A DNA stretch of 34,185 bases from Candidatus Fermentibacter sp. (lineage in GTDB: Bacteria > Fermentibacterota > Fermentibacteria > Fermentibacterales > Fermentibacteraceae): the NCBI GenBank assembly GCA_030373045.1, contig JAUCPW010000049.1, positions 1-34,185 on the forward strand. Direction: 5' to 3'. This document shows positions 16,983-28,736 of the stretch, piece by piece. A program made the position numbers and the translations under genes. Under the pieces are notes generated by a model that was not told the origin of the DNA, did not search any database, and saw only the letters and a program-made list of their open reading frames with translations. How positions within the stretch are numbered: position 1 is the stretch's first letter; every line of letters starts with the position of its first letter.

Positions 16983-18329
16983 TCAGTCGCCGCCGAGCTT
17001 GCGCTGGAGGGTGCGGCGGCCGATGCCCAGCATCTCCGCAGCCCTCGTGCGATTGCCTTCCGCGAGCGCCAGCGTCCTCTCTATGACGAGGTTCTCGATC
17101 TCCTCGAGGCTGCGGGGGAGTTCGACCTGCAGAACCTCCGAGCCCCTGGCGGCGCTGCCCCTGATCTCCACCGGGAGATCGTCCGGGCCGATGCCCTGCC
17201 CCGACATGATGACGAGGCTCTCCATGAGGTTGCGCAGCTGCCTGACGTTCCCGGGCCACGAGTACCCGCTCAGGATCGCGAGAGCCTCCGGTTCCACCGC
17301 GGGGACGGGCAGGCCGTGCTTCTCGGCCGCCTCGCGCACGAAGGACACTGCCAGGAGCGGGATGTCCTGCCGCCTGGCCCTCAGCGGAGGGATGTAGAGC
17401 TCCACTACCTTGAGCCTGTAGAAGAGGTCCTCCCGGAAGCCGCCCTCCCTCACCTTCGCCGCCAGGTCGCTGTTCGTGGCTGCTATGAGCCTGACGTCCG
17501 TGGGTATCGGCCGGGTGCCTCCGAGCCTCGTCACCTGCTCCTCCTCCAGCGCCCTCAGGAGCTTGACCTGGGTTGCCGGTGGGATCTCGCCTATCTCGTC
17601 GAGGAGCAGGGTGCCTCCGCCGGCGGCCTCGAACCTGCCCTCCGAGGCGCGTTCCGCGCCTGTGAACGCTCCGCGCTCGTGGCCGAACAGCTCGTTTTCG
17701 AGAAGAGTCTCGGGGATGGCCGCGCAGTTGAGCGCCAGGTACGGCCCGGTCCGGCCGCTCAGGGCATGGATCTGCCTGGCGAGGAGATCCTTCCCTGTGC
17801 CGCTCTCGCCCGTCACTAGGACGGTCGCCTTCACAGGGGCGACCTTCCTGACCCTCGTCATGAGCTCCTCGATCGCGCGGCTGCGGTAGATGAACGGGGT
17901 TTCGGCCATCGAGGACTGGCCGGCCTGGGGCTTCTCGGCCGACAGCGACGCCGAGAGGGCGAAGGCCCTGCCTATGGCCTCGCGTATCCTAGAAGCGTCG
18001 TCGGGGTCGAGAATGACGTCGGTGACGCCGGCCTTCATCCAGGCCACGGCGTCCTCCGCGTTGACGCTCCTGCCGTAGATGACCGTCCCGGCCGATGGGT
18101 TGGCCCTTCGCACCGATTCGAGGAAGGTGCCCACATGCATGTCGGCCATGTCGGAAGCGGCTATGACGACGTTGACCGAACGGGCCACGATGCGCCGGAG
18201 TGCCGCCCGGGCGCTGGGCTCGGAGATGACCGAGTACCCCGAGGCCGATGCCACCGCGCCCACGGCCGACGCCCTGGCGGCGCTGGAATCGACTATCAGA
18301 ACCGTACCCCTGCCGAGGATCGTAACCAG
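16983..18329 (-). CDS. NtrC-like sigma-54 activator with a degenerate (pseudo-) receiver
   Basis: 448 residues if it starts at CTG (18329-18327), which has GGAGGG 5 nt upstream and begins right at the receiver. The frame also contains ATGs at 18386 and 18407, but these lack a ribosome site and overlap the divergent thioesterase start. The receiver (about 8-120) has the right pattern but lost its chemistry: the acidic triad is D14-S-S, the phospho-Asp is A58 (VIAASDMADM), the Thr is Y85 and the Lys is D108 (VILDPDD). The AAA+ domain is intact: GESGTGKD, GAFTGA, GGGTLLLDEIGE, REDLFYRL. A Fis-type HTH ends the protein (TRAAEMLGIGRRTLQRKL). Phosphorylation-independent control is the expected consequence, by analogy with other pseudo-receivers. 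The partner signal is unknown. Confidence 0.9.
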   Translation of the reverse strand: MVTILGRGTVLIVDSSAARASAVGAVASASGYSVISEPSARAALRRIVARSVNVVIAASDMADMHVGTFLESVRRANPSAGTVIYGRSVNAEDAVAWMKAGVTDVILDPDDASRIREAIGRAFALSASLSAEKPQAGQSSMAETPFIYRSRAIEELMTRVRKVAPVKATVLVTGESGTGKDLLARQIHALSGRTGPYLALNCAAIPETLLENELFGHERGAFTGAERASEGRFEAAGGGTLLLDEIGEIPPATQVKLLRALEEEQVTRLGGTRPIPTDVRLIAATNSDLAAKVREGGFREDLFYRLKVVELYIPPLRARRQDIPLLAVSFVREAAEKHGLPVPAVEPEALAILSGYSWPGNVRQLRNLMESLVIMSGQGIGPDDLPVEIRGSAARGSEVLQVELPRSLEEIENLVIERTLALAEGNRTRAAEMLGIGRRTLQRKLGGD

Positions 18330-18405
18330 TTCGGCCCTCCGCTCGCGATGATATGGACTCGTAATATATCTCGGAGGGCCGGGCATCGTGCACGAAGGGA
18401 GAGGC

Positions 18406-18813
18406 ATGGGCGGCGGGACGGGATTTGCGGTGAACGACGACTACTGTTTCGTGTGCGGGAAGGACAACCCGTCAGGCCTCCGGCTCTCGCCGAGGGGCGA
18501 GGGCGGCTCCTGCCGCCTCGAGCTGGTGCCGCCCAGGGAGACGCAGGGCTGGGCCGGCGTGATGCACGGGGGGATGGTGACCGCCGTTCTCGACGAGGCG
18601 ATGGCCTATGCCTCGATGAGCCTGGGCGGGCGGTACGCCACGGCGGAGATATCGGTCTGCTTCAGGAGGCCCGCCAGGACGGGGATCGAAACCGTAGTCA
18701 CGGCCCGCGTCACCGAGAGCCGGGGCAGGCTTGCCAGGGCATCGGCGGAGATGCTGCAGGAGGGGGAGGTAGTTGCTTCGGGCAGCGCGAGCTTCATCCT
18801 CGTCGGGAACTGA
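18406..18813 (+). CDS. PaaI-type hot-dog thioesterase
   Basis: 135 residues from ATG 18406 (AAGGGAG at 18395-18401), or 141 from GTG 18388, which has its own GGAGGG. The family pattern is clear: YCFVCGKDNPSGLRL near the start, then HGGMVTAVLDEAMAYA with the conserved His-Gly-Gly and the helix Asp/Glu used in acyl-CoA hydrolysis, then strands with VCFRRPARTG and SGSASFILV. It is a single-domain 4HBT protein, probably tetrameric and cytosolic, acting on an acyl-CoA that cannot be named from sequence. The next gene starts inside its 3' end in another frame, so they are coupled. The start region is divergent from the pseudo-receiver gene, and AATATA (18363-18368) between them could serve as a -10 on either strand. 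Confidence 0.85.
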   Translation: MGGGTGFAVNDDYCFVCGKDNPSGLRLSPRGEGGSCRLELVPPRETQGWAGVMHGGMVTAVLDEAMAYASMSLGGRYATAEISVCFRRPARTGIETVVTARVTESRGRLARASAEMLQEGEVVASGSASFILVGN

Positions 18814-19617
18814 GCCCCCCCGTCCGATCCTGCTGCTGGGGAGTTCCGGCAGGCTGGGCACGGCCTTCAGGCGCGCCCTGGAAGGCACCTGCAGGATCGT
18901 CTCCCGCCCCGGCGCATCCCTTTCGGCGCCCGGATGCGCCGCCTCCCTGCTCGGCGAGCTGCGGCCCGACCTGGTCGTGAACGCCTGCGCGATGTCGTCG
19001 CCCCGTGACTGCCTGCACGACCCGGCAGGCGCCCTTCTCGCGAACGCACTGCTCCCCCGGGGGCTGGCGGGGGTCTGCAGCTCCCTGGGCATCCCTCTCG
19101 TCCACTTCTCGACCGATCTCGTGTACGGCGGAGCCACGCCCCCCTACGGCGAGCGGTCTCCCTGCGTCCCACGCTCCATCTACGGCTGGACGAAGCTGCT
19201 TGGCGACCTGTCGGTGCTGTCGGCCCATCCCGATGCACTCGTGGTGAGGACTTCCGTTCTCTTCGGCGAGGTGGGAGCCTCGAGGCGCACATTCTCGGAG
19301 GAACTGCTGGCGGGGCTCGTCGGGAGCGTCCATGTCGACTCCTGGCGCAACCATACCCCGGTGAGCTGGCTCCCCGGAGCGGTGATGGGGGCCTTCGGGG
19401 CGGGCGCCCGGGGGCTGCTCCTGGTTGCCGGGCTTCATTCCCTGGCGAGATCGGCGTTCGCGGAGATGCTGTTCGCGCACCTGGGCAGGATGGACTGCCC
19501 TCCTGCGGGCTACAGGCCGCCCGGGGTCCCCGAAGACCTGTCCCTGGACACGTCGCGGTTCGCGCAGATCATGGGGGATCCCCCCGATCCGTTCCAGGCC
19601 TTCGGGATCGAGTATCC

Positions 19618-22437
<2,820 letters not shown>

Positions 22438-22441
22438 CCAG

Positions 22442-22695
22442 TTCCCGTATCTTCCTTTTATGAGTCTCTTACACGAATCCGAATGCCTGACCCGGACCCT
22501 GATGACCACATCGAGAACCTGACTGTTCCCGTATCTTCCTTTTATGAGTCTCTTGCACGAATCCGAATGCCTGACCCGGACCCTGATGACCACATCGAGA
22601 ACCTGACTGTACCCGTATCTTCCTTTTATGAGTCCCTTGCACGGGTCCTAATCCCGTATCCGGACCCTGATGAACCGCCTGAGAATCCCGTCGCC
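22442..22695. repeat. Three 84-bp tandem repeats upstream of uvrA
   Basis: Units begin with CCCGTATCTTCC at 22444, 22528 and 22612, exactly 84 bp apart. Units 1 and 2 differ at only a few positions; unit 3 matches well in its first 30 bases and then diverges (roughly three-quarters identical overall). The array starts 4 bp from the uvrA ATG. It is less GC-rich than the surroundings. The length is a multiple of three and the uvrA frame remains open across units 1 and 2. The unit junctions hold GAAC-N6-GTTC (22515-22528) and GAAC-N6-GTAC (22599-22612). On the minus strand each unit supplies an AAAGGAAG. Confidence 0.9.
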
Positions 22696-22950
22696 GGCCC
22701 CGGTCCGACATGCCGATCCGGAGGCTGGGCACAAGAAACGGAATATAGCCTGGGACACGGTTTCTGCGAGAGGCCTGCGGCCCTGCGCCACAATAGCCCC
22801 AGTGCGCACCGGCTCCGGTTCCCGGGAGGGGTGACGCGGACACAACAAGATGTCCGACAGCATCATGCGGCGCAGGATGGTTCTGGCAAGGCTGTTGCTG
22901 ATTGTCTCCAGAGGCCGGAGAACGTCCGGCCGGCATGACCAGGAGAGGCG
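22696..22950. other. Divergent intergenic region between uvrA and hsp20
   Basis: No gene is supported here. On the minus strand a TATATT (plus-strand aatata at 22742-22747) could be a uvrA -10; transcription from it would run through all three tandem repeats as a 5' leader of about 300 nt. No CIRCE inverted repeat and no sigma-32-like promoter was recognised before hsp20. Confidence 0.4.
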
Positions 22951-23376
22951 ATGCATCACCGTACCAGAGACTACCGCTGCGGAGAGCGGGCTGTCAGCGC
23001 CTGCCGGGAAGCCTGCGGATGCGGCGGCCCCTCGGCCGTCGCTGCGGGGCGCGGTTCGCGGAAGCCTGCCATAGACGTCTACCGCGGTGACGGGGCGCTT
23101 CACGTCGTGGCCGAAGTGCCTGGATTCTCCCCGGGCGAGATCGACATCGACGTCAGTTCCGACTCGCTGCGGATGAGCGGGCGCAGGAGCGCCCCGGGAG
23201 CGGGGCTCGGGCAGACCTTCGTCAGGGAGTGCCTGCAGGGCGGATTCTCCCGGTGCGTTGCACTGCCGGGGGAGGTCGACGCGGGTTCGGCATCCGCCGA
23301 ACTGGAGAACGGAATCCTGCACGTGGTCCTCCCTCTCGCCGGAACCGGCGTGACCGTGAGGATAAGACCGGAATAG
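22951..23376 (+). CDS. hsp20: Small heat-shock protein, Hsp20/alpha-crystallin family
   Basis: 141 residues from ATG 22951, preceded by GGAGAGG. The alpha-crystallin domain occupies about 45-140: [40 protein letters not shown] matches the first strands, with the conserved PG turn, and [13 protein letters not shown] is the A-x-x-x-n-G-v-L signature. The protein holds unfolded clients for refolding by DnaK, encoded 61 bp downstream. The N-terminal arm is unusual: it is short on aromatics and holds four Cys (positions 10, 18, 22, 24), which could bind metal or respond to oxidation. The C-terminal tail is very short and has no clear I-x-I motif. A GC-rich hairpin (23389-23402) separates it from dnaK. 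Confidence 0.88.
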   Translation: MHHRTRDYRCGERAVSACREACGCGGPSAVAAGRGSRKPAIDVYRGDGALHVVAEVPGFSPGEIDIDVSSDSLRMSGRRSAPGAGLGQTFVRECLQGGFSRCVALPGEVDAGSASAELENGILHVVLPLAGTGVTVRIRPE

Positions 23377-23437
23377 GAACACGGGGCGCCGGCCGTGGCC
23401 GGACAGCCCGGGAAAGATCGTCAGTGGGAGTGAAAGG

Positions 23438-25348
23438 ATGGTTGCAGTGGGCAAGGTCATAGGGATAGACCTCGGGACCACGAACTCGTGCGTCGCGATC
23501 CTCGAGGGCGGGGAGCCGTTCGTCATCCCCAACTCCGAAGGCTTCAGGACGACTCCGTCCGTCGTGGCCTTCACCGACGGCGGGGAGCGCCACGTCGGCG
23601 TCGTCGCCCGCAGGCAGGCCATAGCGAACCCGGTGAACACGGTGTTCTCGATCAAGAGGTTCATGGGGCGCAAGTTCAGCGAGGTGGACGCCGAGAAGGC
23701 CCGGGTCCCCTACAAGGTGGTCGAGGGGCCCAACGGCGACGCGATGATCGAGATCCAGGGCAGGAAGTACTCCCCTCCGGAGATCTCCGCGATGGTCCTC
23801 CAGAAGATGCGGCAGACCGCGGAGGACTACCTGGGCGAGAAGGTGACCCAGGCCGTCGTCACCGTGCCTGCATACTTCAACGACAGCCAGAGGCAGGCCA
23901 CGAAGGACGCAGGAAGGATAGCCGGGCTCGAGGTGCTGCGCATAGTGAACGAGCCGACAGCGGCTTCGCTCGCCTACGGGCTCGACAAGAAGGGCATCAG
24001 CAAGACCGTGGCCGTGTTCGACCTCGGCGGCGGCACCTTCGACATCTCCATCCTCGAGATCGCCGAGGGCGTGTTCGAGGTGAGGTCCACGAACGGCGAC
24101 ACCCATCTCGGTGGCGACGACTTCGACCTCAGAGTCATCGACTGGCTGGTGGAGGAGTTCAGGAAGCAGGAGGGCGTCGATCTCTCCCGCGATCCGATGG
24201 CCCTGCAGCGGCTCAAGGAGGCGGCCGAGAGGGCGAAGTGCGAGCTCTCCACCACGCAGACCAGCGAGATCAACCTGCCCTTCATCACGGCCGACTCCTC
24301 CGGCCCGAAGCACATGATCATGAAGCTGACCAGGGCGAAACTCGAGCAGCTCGTGGACGACCTGGTGGAGAGGACCAGGAAGCCCTGCCTCGATGCGCTC
24401 AAGGACGCGAAGATCGATCCCGGCAAGCTCGACGAGGTGATCCTCGTGGGCGGGCAGACCAGGATGCCCCTCGTGCAGAAGATCGCCGGCGAGATATTCG
24501 GCCGCGAGCCGCACAGGGGCGTCAACCCCGACGAGGTGGTGGCAGTGGGCGCCGCCATCCAGGCCGGCGTGCTGACGGGCGAGTTCAAGGACGTCCTTCT
24601 CCTAGACGTAACTCCTCTGACCCTCGGCATCGAGACGCTCGGCGGCATCTCCACGGGCATCATAGAGCGCAACACGACCATCCCCACCAAGAAGAGCCAG
24701 ATCTTCAGCACGGCCGCCGAAGGCCAGACCGCCGTAGAGATCCACGTTCTCCAGGGCGAGCGCAAGATGGCCTCCGACAACAGGACGCTGGGCAGGTTCA
24801 TCCTGGACGGGATCCCGCCGGCTCCGCGCGGCATGCCCCAGATCGAGGTGACGTTCGACCTGGATGCCAACGGCATCGTTCACGTGTCGGCCCGCGACAA
24901 GGCCACGGGCAAGGAGCAGAAGATCAGGATCGAGGCCTCGAGCGGACTTTCCGAGAGCGAGATCCAGAAGATGGTGGGCGAGGCCGAGAGGTTCTCGAAG
25001 GACGACGAGCAGAAGCGCCAGAAGGCCGAGAAGAGGAACATGGCCGACTCGCTCGTCTACGAGGTCGACAAGGGTCTGAAGGACTTCGGCGACAGGCTCG
25101 ACCCCTCGCTGAAGGCCTCCCTCGACTCTGCGTCTGCGGCCGTGCGCTCGGCAAGGCAGTCGGATGACGACCAGGCTCTGGACAGGGCCCTCGAAGACCT
25201 CCAGAAGGCCTGGAGCGCCGCCGGAGAATCGATTCACGCCCAGGCCCAGGCTGCCGGGCAGACCGGCGCAGACTCCCGGCCCGGACAGGAAGGGCCGGAG
25301 CAGGGCGGGAAGACCGTCGACGCCGATTTCGAAGTGGTGGACGAATGA
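23438..25348 (+). CDS. dnaK: Hsp70 chaperone DnaK
   Basis: 636 residues, full length. The ATPase domain shows [60 protein letters not shown] and [10 protein letters not shown]; the substrate domain follows the linker [19 protein letters not shown]; the lid ends in a Gly/Gln-rich tail and [10 protein letters not shown], the DnaK C-terminus. ATG 23438 is used, but GTG 23447 would give the canonical start [14 protein letters not shown], with AAAGGA 8 nt upstream, and may be the real one. It works with the DnaJ and GrpE encoded immediately downstream. The stop overlaps the grpE ATG (ATGA). No CIRCE element and no hrcA gene are near, so the regulation differs from the common HrcA scheme or is encoded elsewhere. 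Confidence 0.97.
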   Translation: MVAVGKVIGIDLGTTNSCVAILEGGEPFVIPNSEGFRTTPSVVAFTDGGERHVGVVARRQAIANPVNTVFSIKRFMGRKFSEVDAEKARVPYKVVEGPNGDAMIEIQGRKYSPPEISAMVLQKMRQTAEDYLGEKVTQAVVTVPAYFNDSQRQATKDAGRIAGLEVLRIVNEPTAASLAYGLDKKGISKTVAVFDLGGGTFDISILEIAEGVFEVRSTNGDTHLGGDDFDLRVIDWLVEEFRKQEGVDLSRDPMALQRLKEAAERAKCELSTTQTSEINLPFITADSSGPKHMIMKLTRAKLEQLVDDLVERTRKPCLDALKDAKIDPGKLDEVILVGGQTRMPLVQKIAGEIFGREPHRGVNPDEVVAVGAAIQAGVLTGEFKDVLLLDVTPLTLGIETLGGISTGIIERNTTIPTKKSQIFSTAAEGQTAVEIHVLQGERKMASDNRTLGRFILDGIPPAPRGMPQIEVTFDLDANGIVHVSARDKATGKEQKIRIEASSGLSESEIQKMVGEAERFSKDDEQKRQKAEKRNMADSLVYEVDKGLKDFGDRLDPSLKASLDSASAAVRSARQSDDDQALDRALEDLQKAWSAAGESIHAQAQAAGQTGADSRPGQEGPEQGGKTVDADFEVVDE

Positions 25349-25995
25349 GCGTGACCGGCGACCCCAGGAGATCCCAGTCCAGGCACCGGCGAGAGGCGTC
25401 GTACTCGCGCAGGAGGCAGCATCAGCCGCCCCCCCCTGAGACTGAAGCACCGGGCTCCGCCGGAGCCGGGGACGAGGTTCCGGCCGGGGATCAGGCCGCG
25501 GTCGAGGCCGCCGTCGAAACCGATCTGTCAGGCGAGATCGAGACGCTGCGCGAACAGAACCTCAGGCTGCAGGCCGAATTCGACAACTACAGGAAGAGGC
25601 AGGCGAGGGACTTCCACAGGCTCTGCTCGCAGGGCAGGAAGGACCTGATCGTGAGCCTGCTCGACATACTCGACGATCTCGACCTCGCGAGGGATCACAG
25701 CGCGAGCGGCACCCCGGCGTCCGATACGGTTGCCGGACTGTTCCAGATCGCATCGAAGCTCGAGGCTCTCCTCCGCCGCGAGGGCCTGGAGGCCCTTCCG
25801 CTCGCCCCTCTCGATCCCTTCGATCCCACGCAGCACGAGGCGGTCTTCGCCGAGGATGTCGAGGACATCGAGCAGGATATCGTACTCGAGATCCTGAGGA
25901 AGGGATACACCATCGACGGGGAGCTGGTGAGGGCGGCCATGGTCAAGGTCGGCAGAGCCGGCAGGGCCGCCGGCGGGGACGCGGAGCAGGATTGA
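25345..25995 (+). CDS. grpE: Nucleotide exchange factor GrpE
   Basis: 216 residues. The ATG overlaps the dnaK stop. After a basic and then Pro/Glu-rich disordered head (1-60) comes the long dimerisation helix with [23 protein letters not shown], the family signature. The four-helix bundle and C-terminal beta-wing end in [41 protein letters not shown]. GrpE releases ADP from DnaK and acts as a thermosensor. The arginine-rich first 25 residues ([17 protein letters not shown]) are longer and more basic than usual. The TGA stop overlaps the TTG start of dnaJ by one base step (TTGA). Confidence 0.95.
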   Translation: MSVTGDPRRSQSRHRREASYSRRRQHQPPPPETEAPGSAGAGDEVPAGDQAAVEAAVETDLSGEIETLREQNLRLQAEFDNYRKRQARDFHRLCSQGRKDLIVSLLDILDDLDLARDHSASGTPASDTVAGLFQIASKLEALLRREGLEALPLAPLDPFDPTQHEAVFAEDVEDIEQDIVLEILRKGYTIDGELVRAAMVKVGRAGRAAGGDAEQD

Positions 25996-27032
25996 CGGAC
26001 GGCAGGGATCTCTACGCCATCCTCGGCGTTGGCGAGAAGGCCACCGAGGACGAGATAAAGAAGGCCTACAGGAAGCTGGCCCGGAAGTACCACCCTGATG
26101 CCAACCAGGGTGACAGACGCGCCGAGGAGAAGTTCAAGGAGATCTCAGACGCCTATGACGTTCTCCGCGACAGCGAGAAGCGGGCAAGATACGACGACCT
26201 GCGCAGCGGAAGAGCCTTCTTCGGCGATGCGGGCGCGGCCGGCGGGGAATCCTACGACATGGGCGGCGGAGGCTTCGGAGGATTCGAGGATCTTCTCAGC
26301 ACCCTGTTCGGGGGGGGCAGACCCAGGCCTTCCGCCAGACAGGCCCCTTCGGGCGAAGTCGTCATCCCGTTCGCCACTGCCGCGCGAGGGGGCGTCGTCG
26401 ACGCCGTGGTCAGGGTCGAGAAGCCCTGCCCGGTCTGCGGCGGGGCGGGCGGCACGGGGGAGAAGACCTGTCCCACCTGCAAGGGCAGCGGCACGAGGAC
26501 CGAGAAGCGCGGAGCCTTCAGCACGATGCACGCGTGCACCGGCTGCGGGGGCACGGGCAGGGTCCTCACGGCGAAATGCGGCTCCTGCAGCGGCACGGGA
26601 AGGGCGTCCTCGAACCAGCGCATGTCGATCGACGTGCCTCCGGGCTCGTCCGACGGCGATCTGCTGAGGCTCAGGCAGCCCGACGGCTCGTCGGCCATCA
26701 TCAGGCTGAGGGTCAGTCCCGACAGGTTCCTCCGCCGCGAAGGGCTGGACATACACTGCTCGGTTACGGTCACCGCCCCGAGGGCGGCCCTGGGCACCAC
26801 GATGACGGTGCGGACCCTGGACGGCAGGATCCGTCTCAGGATCCCGCCCGGCACCCAGCCCGGCACCATCCTGAGGATCCCCGGGAAGGGGGTGCCGCAC
26901 GGTTCGTCGCGCGGCGACCAGTACGTCCGGGTCGAGGTTTCCGTGCCCGTGCCCGCGAACGACGATGAGCGCCGCCTGTGGGAACAGCTCCAGTCGCTCG
27001 AGGGTATACGGAGGCAGCACGGGAGCGTATGA
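25992..27032 (+). CDS. dnaJ: Co-chaperone DnaJ (type I)
   Basis: 346 residues from a TTG start that overlaps the grpE stop. Domains: the J domain (7-70) with HPD in YHPDANQGD, a short Gly/Phe segment (about 84-105, MGGGGFGGF), a zinc domain with four motifs ([32 protein letters not shown]), and the two C-terminal client-binding beta domains ending near [13 protein letters not shown]. All eight Cys are present. It delivers clients to DnaK and stimulates ATP hydrolysis. It is slightly shorter than E. coli DnaJ, mainly in the G/F linker. The next gene (htrA) starts 20 bp downstream. Confidence 0.96.
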   Translation: MTDGRDLYAILGVGEKATEDEIKKAYRKLARKYHPDANQGDRRAEEKFKEISDAYDVLRDSEKRARYDDLRSGRAFFGDAGAAGGESYDMGGGGFGGFEDLLSTLFGGGRPRPSARQAPSGEVVIPFATAARGGVVDAVVRVEKPCPVCGGAGGTGEKTCPTCKGSGTRTEKRGAFSTMHACTGCGGTGRVLTAKCGSCSGTGRASSNQRMSIDVPPGSSDGDLLRLRQPDGSSAIIRLRVSPDRFLRREGLDIHCSVTVTAPRAALGTTMTVRTLDGRIRLRIPPGTQPGTILRIPGKGVPHGSSRGDQYVRVEVSVPVPANDDERRLWEQLQSLEGIRRQHGSV

Positions 27033-27051
27033 AAACCCGGAGGAAACGGCG

Positions 27052-28497
27052 ATGACACTTTCCAGAAGCATTGTCTCCGCGCTGCTCCTCATCTCCGCCT
27101 CGGCCTGCAGGGGCCAGGCGGAGCCCGGAGCCATGGCGGCGGCCGATCCGGCGGGAGCGCCCGGATCGGAGCCGGTCACCGATCCCGGGGCGCTCAGCGA
27201 GGCTTTCTGCGAGATCGCCTCGTCGGCGGGGCCCTCGGTTGTGACGATCACATCGAGAAGCGTCGAGAAGGCCGTATTCCCCGACTTCCAGTCCATCCCA
27301 TCCCCGTTCGGGATCGATCCGTGGTTCGGCTTCCCGGGCATGCAGGAGAGGGAGTACGTCAGGGAGGGCCTCGGCAGCGGCGTGATCATAGATCCCCGGG
27401 GCTTCATTGCGACGAACAACCACGTCGTCGAAGGAGCCGACGAACTCGAGGTCATCCTGCCCGACGGGTCGAGGTTCCCCGCGGTCCTGACGGGAACCGA
27501 CCCCAGGACCGATCTGGCGGTTGTGAAGATCGACCCCGGCCAGATCCCTCTCACGGCCCTGCCCCTGGGGGACGCCGGTGATCTGAGGGTGGGGCAGATC
27601 GTGCTCGCTGTGGGATCGCCGTTCGCACTCAGTTCGTCCGTCACCCAGGGCATCATCAGCTACATCGGGCGCACGGGCGTGGGGCTGACCGACTACGAGG
27701 ACTTCATCCAGACCGACGCAGCAATCAATCCGGGCAACAGCGGCGGGGCACTGGTGAACCTCGACGGCGAACTGGTGGGGATCAACACTGCCATCGCGAG
27801 CCGCACCGGGGGATACGACGGGATAGGTTTCGCCATCCCCGTCGACATCGTGGAGATGGTTACATCCGAGATCATGGAGCAGGGCTCCGTCTCGCGGGGA
27901 TGGCTCGGCGTGATGATCCAGGACGTCACGGCGGGCTTCGAGGAGGAGTTCGGCGAGGACAGCGGCGTGATAGTGTCGGAGGTGGCGCCGGGCAGCCCTG
28001 CCGCAGAGGCGGGCCTCCGTGTCGGTGACGTGATCGTCGGGCTCGACGGAGAGCCCGTCGAGTCGGTCGCCGGTTTCAGGAACACCATCGCCGCCATGGA
28101 CACGGGCGACACCGTGAGGCTGCTGGTCAGCCGCGACGGCGGCATGCTCCAGATGGAGGCCGAGGTCGGAGAGCAGCCCGGAGAGGCCCCTGAAGCCCAG
28201 GCCGTCGAACAGACGACGGTCAGGACCGGCACGGGCTGGACCCTTGCCGATCTCGACGAAAGAACCGCTGCCTCGCTCGGATACGACGGCACGGGAGTCA
28301 TCGTGGCATCGACCGACCAGGGCGGCGCCGCAGACCGGTCGGGGCTCGTGCGGGGCGACATAATAGTCGAGGTGGACAGAGAGCCGGTGTCCTCGGTTGA
28401 CGAGGCCCGGCGCCTGGTGTCAGCTTCCGGCGACGGAGTCCTCCTGCTCGTCTGGCGCGGGGGGCATACGATCTTCATCCTGCTCGAGCTGGGCTGA
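27052..28497 (+). CDS. htrA: HtrA/DegP-type periplasmic serine protease with two PDZ domains
   Basis: 481 residues from ATG 27052, with CGGAGGAAA upstream. The signal ends LLISASAC (Cys 19), so it may be a lipoprotein. The trypsin-like domain contains the triad H124 (NNHVV), D154 (TDLAVVKI) and S230 (NPGNSGGAL). Two PDZ domains follow, at about 280-370 (GWLGVMIQDVT...AAEAGLRVGDVIVGLDGEPV) and about 395-478 (GVIVASTDQGGAADRSGLVRGDIIVEVDREPV). A linker with Q-rich loop-like residues (SRSVEKAVFPDFQSIPSPFG) precedes the GLGSGVII strand. It degrades or refolds damaged envelope proteins. Its place after dnaJ joins cytosolic and envelope stress genes in one transcript. Confidence 0.94.
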   Translation: MTLSRSIVSALLLISASACRGQAEPGAMAAADPAGAPGSEPVTDPGALSEAFCEIASSAGPSVVTITSRSVEKAVFPDFQSIPSPFGIDPWFGFPGMQEREYVREGLGSGVIIDPRGFIATNNHVVEGADELEVILPDGSRFPAVLTGTDPRTDLAVVKIDPGQIPLTALPLGDAGDLRVGQIVLAVGSPFALSSSVTQGIISYIGRTGVGLTDYEDFIQTDAAINPGNSGGALVNLDGELVGINTAIASRTGGYDGIGFAIPVDIVEMVTSEIMEQGSVSRGWLGVMIQDVTAGFEEEFGEDSGVIVSEVAPGSPAAEAGLRVGDVIVGLDGEPVESVAGFRNTIAAMDTGDTVRLLVSRDGGMLQMEAEVGEQPGEAPEAQAVEQTTVRTGTGWTLADLDERTAASLGYDGTGVIVASTDQGGAADRSGLVRGDIIVEVDREPVSSVDEARRLVSASGDGVLLLVWRGGHTIFILLELG

Positions 28498-28523
28498 CGC
28501 CCTCTCGGCAACGGGAGCATCCC

Positions 28524-28703
28524 TTGGACCTGAGATATCTCGTCCTCGCAGCGGCTGGGTTCGCGCTTTCGACAGCCGGTTTCGTCATGCTGGGCCGCGG
28601 CAGGCCCGCAGCTCCCGTGTCGGGGCTGGTCTTCCTGGCCGGCGTCGTTTCCCTGGTTCTCGGAATCCTGCTGACCTGCGTACCGGGTTTCTTCGGAGGC
28701 TGA
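28524..28703 (+). CDS. 59-residue membrane protein with two predicted TM helices
   Basis: TTG start with ACGGGAG (28511-28517) 6 nt upstream and TGA at 28701. The product has a first hydrophobic helix (5-23, YLVLAAAGFALSTAGFVML), a short basic loop GRGRP, and a second helix (33-52, SGLVFLAGVVSLVLGILLT), ending CVPGFFGG. It lies 26 bp after htrA on the same strand and so could be the last gene of the chaperone operon. Codon use matches the neighbours. It belongs to no family I recognise. The placement suggests a small envelope-stress or protease-associated membrane protein, which is inference only. Confidence 0.6.
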   Translation: MDLRYLVLAAAGFALSTAGFVMLGRGRPAAPVSGLVFLAGVVSLVLGILLTCVPGFFGG

Positions 28704-28714
28704 TCCGGGCTCCG

Positions 28715-28735
28715 GCCTCTGCGCATGCGCCAGGC
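28715..28735. terminator. Possible bidirectional hairpin between convergent genes
   Basis: GCCT (28715-28718) pairs with AGGC (28732-28735) around the palindrome GCGCATGCGC (28721-28730). It is the only structure in the 33-bp gap, and it has no T tract, so terminator function is uncertain. Confidence 0.25.
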
Positions 28736-28736
28736 T

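Noticed and set aside
22438-22593. N-terminal extension of UvrA through the tandem repeats
   Set aside because: The frame is open, but the residues come from repeat DNA, are unlike any UvrA, and the family's start [14 protein letters not shown] coincides with ATG 22437.
22696-23437. CIRCE operator or sigma-32 promoter for the chaperone genes
   Set aside because: I looked for the TTAGCACTC/GAGTGCTAA pair and for CTTGAA/CCCCAT-like boxes and found neither.
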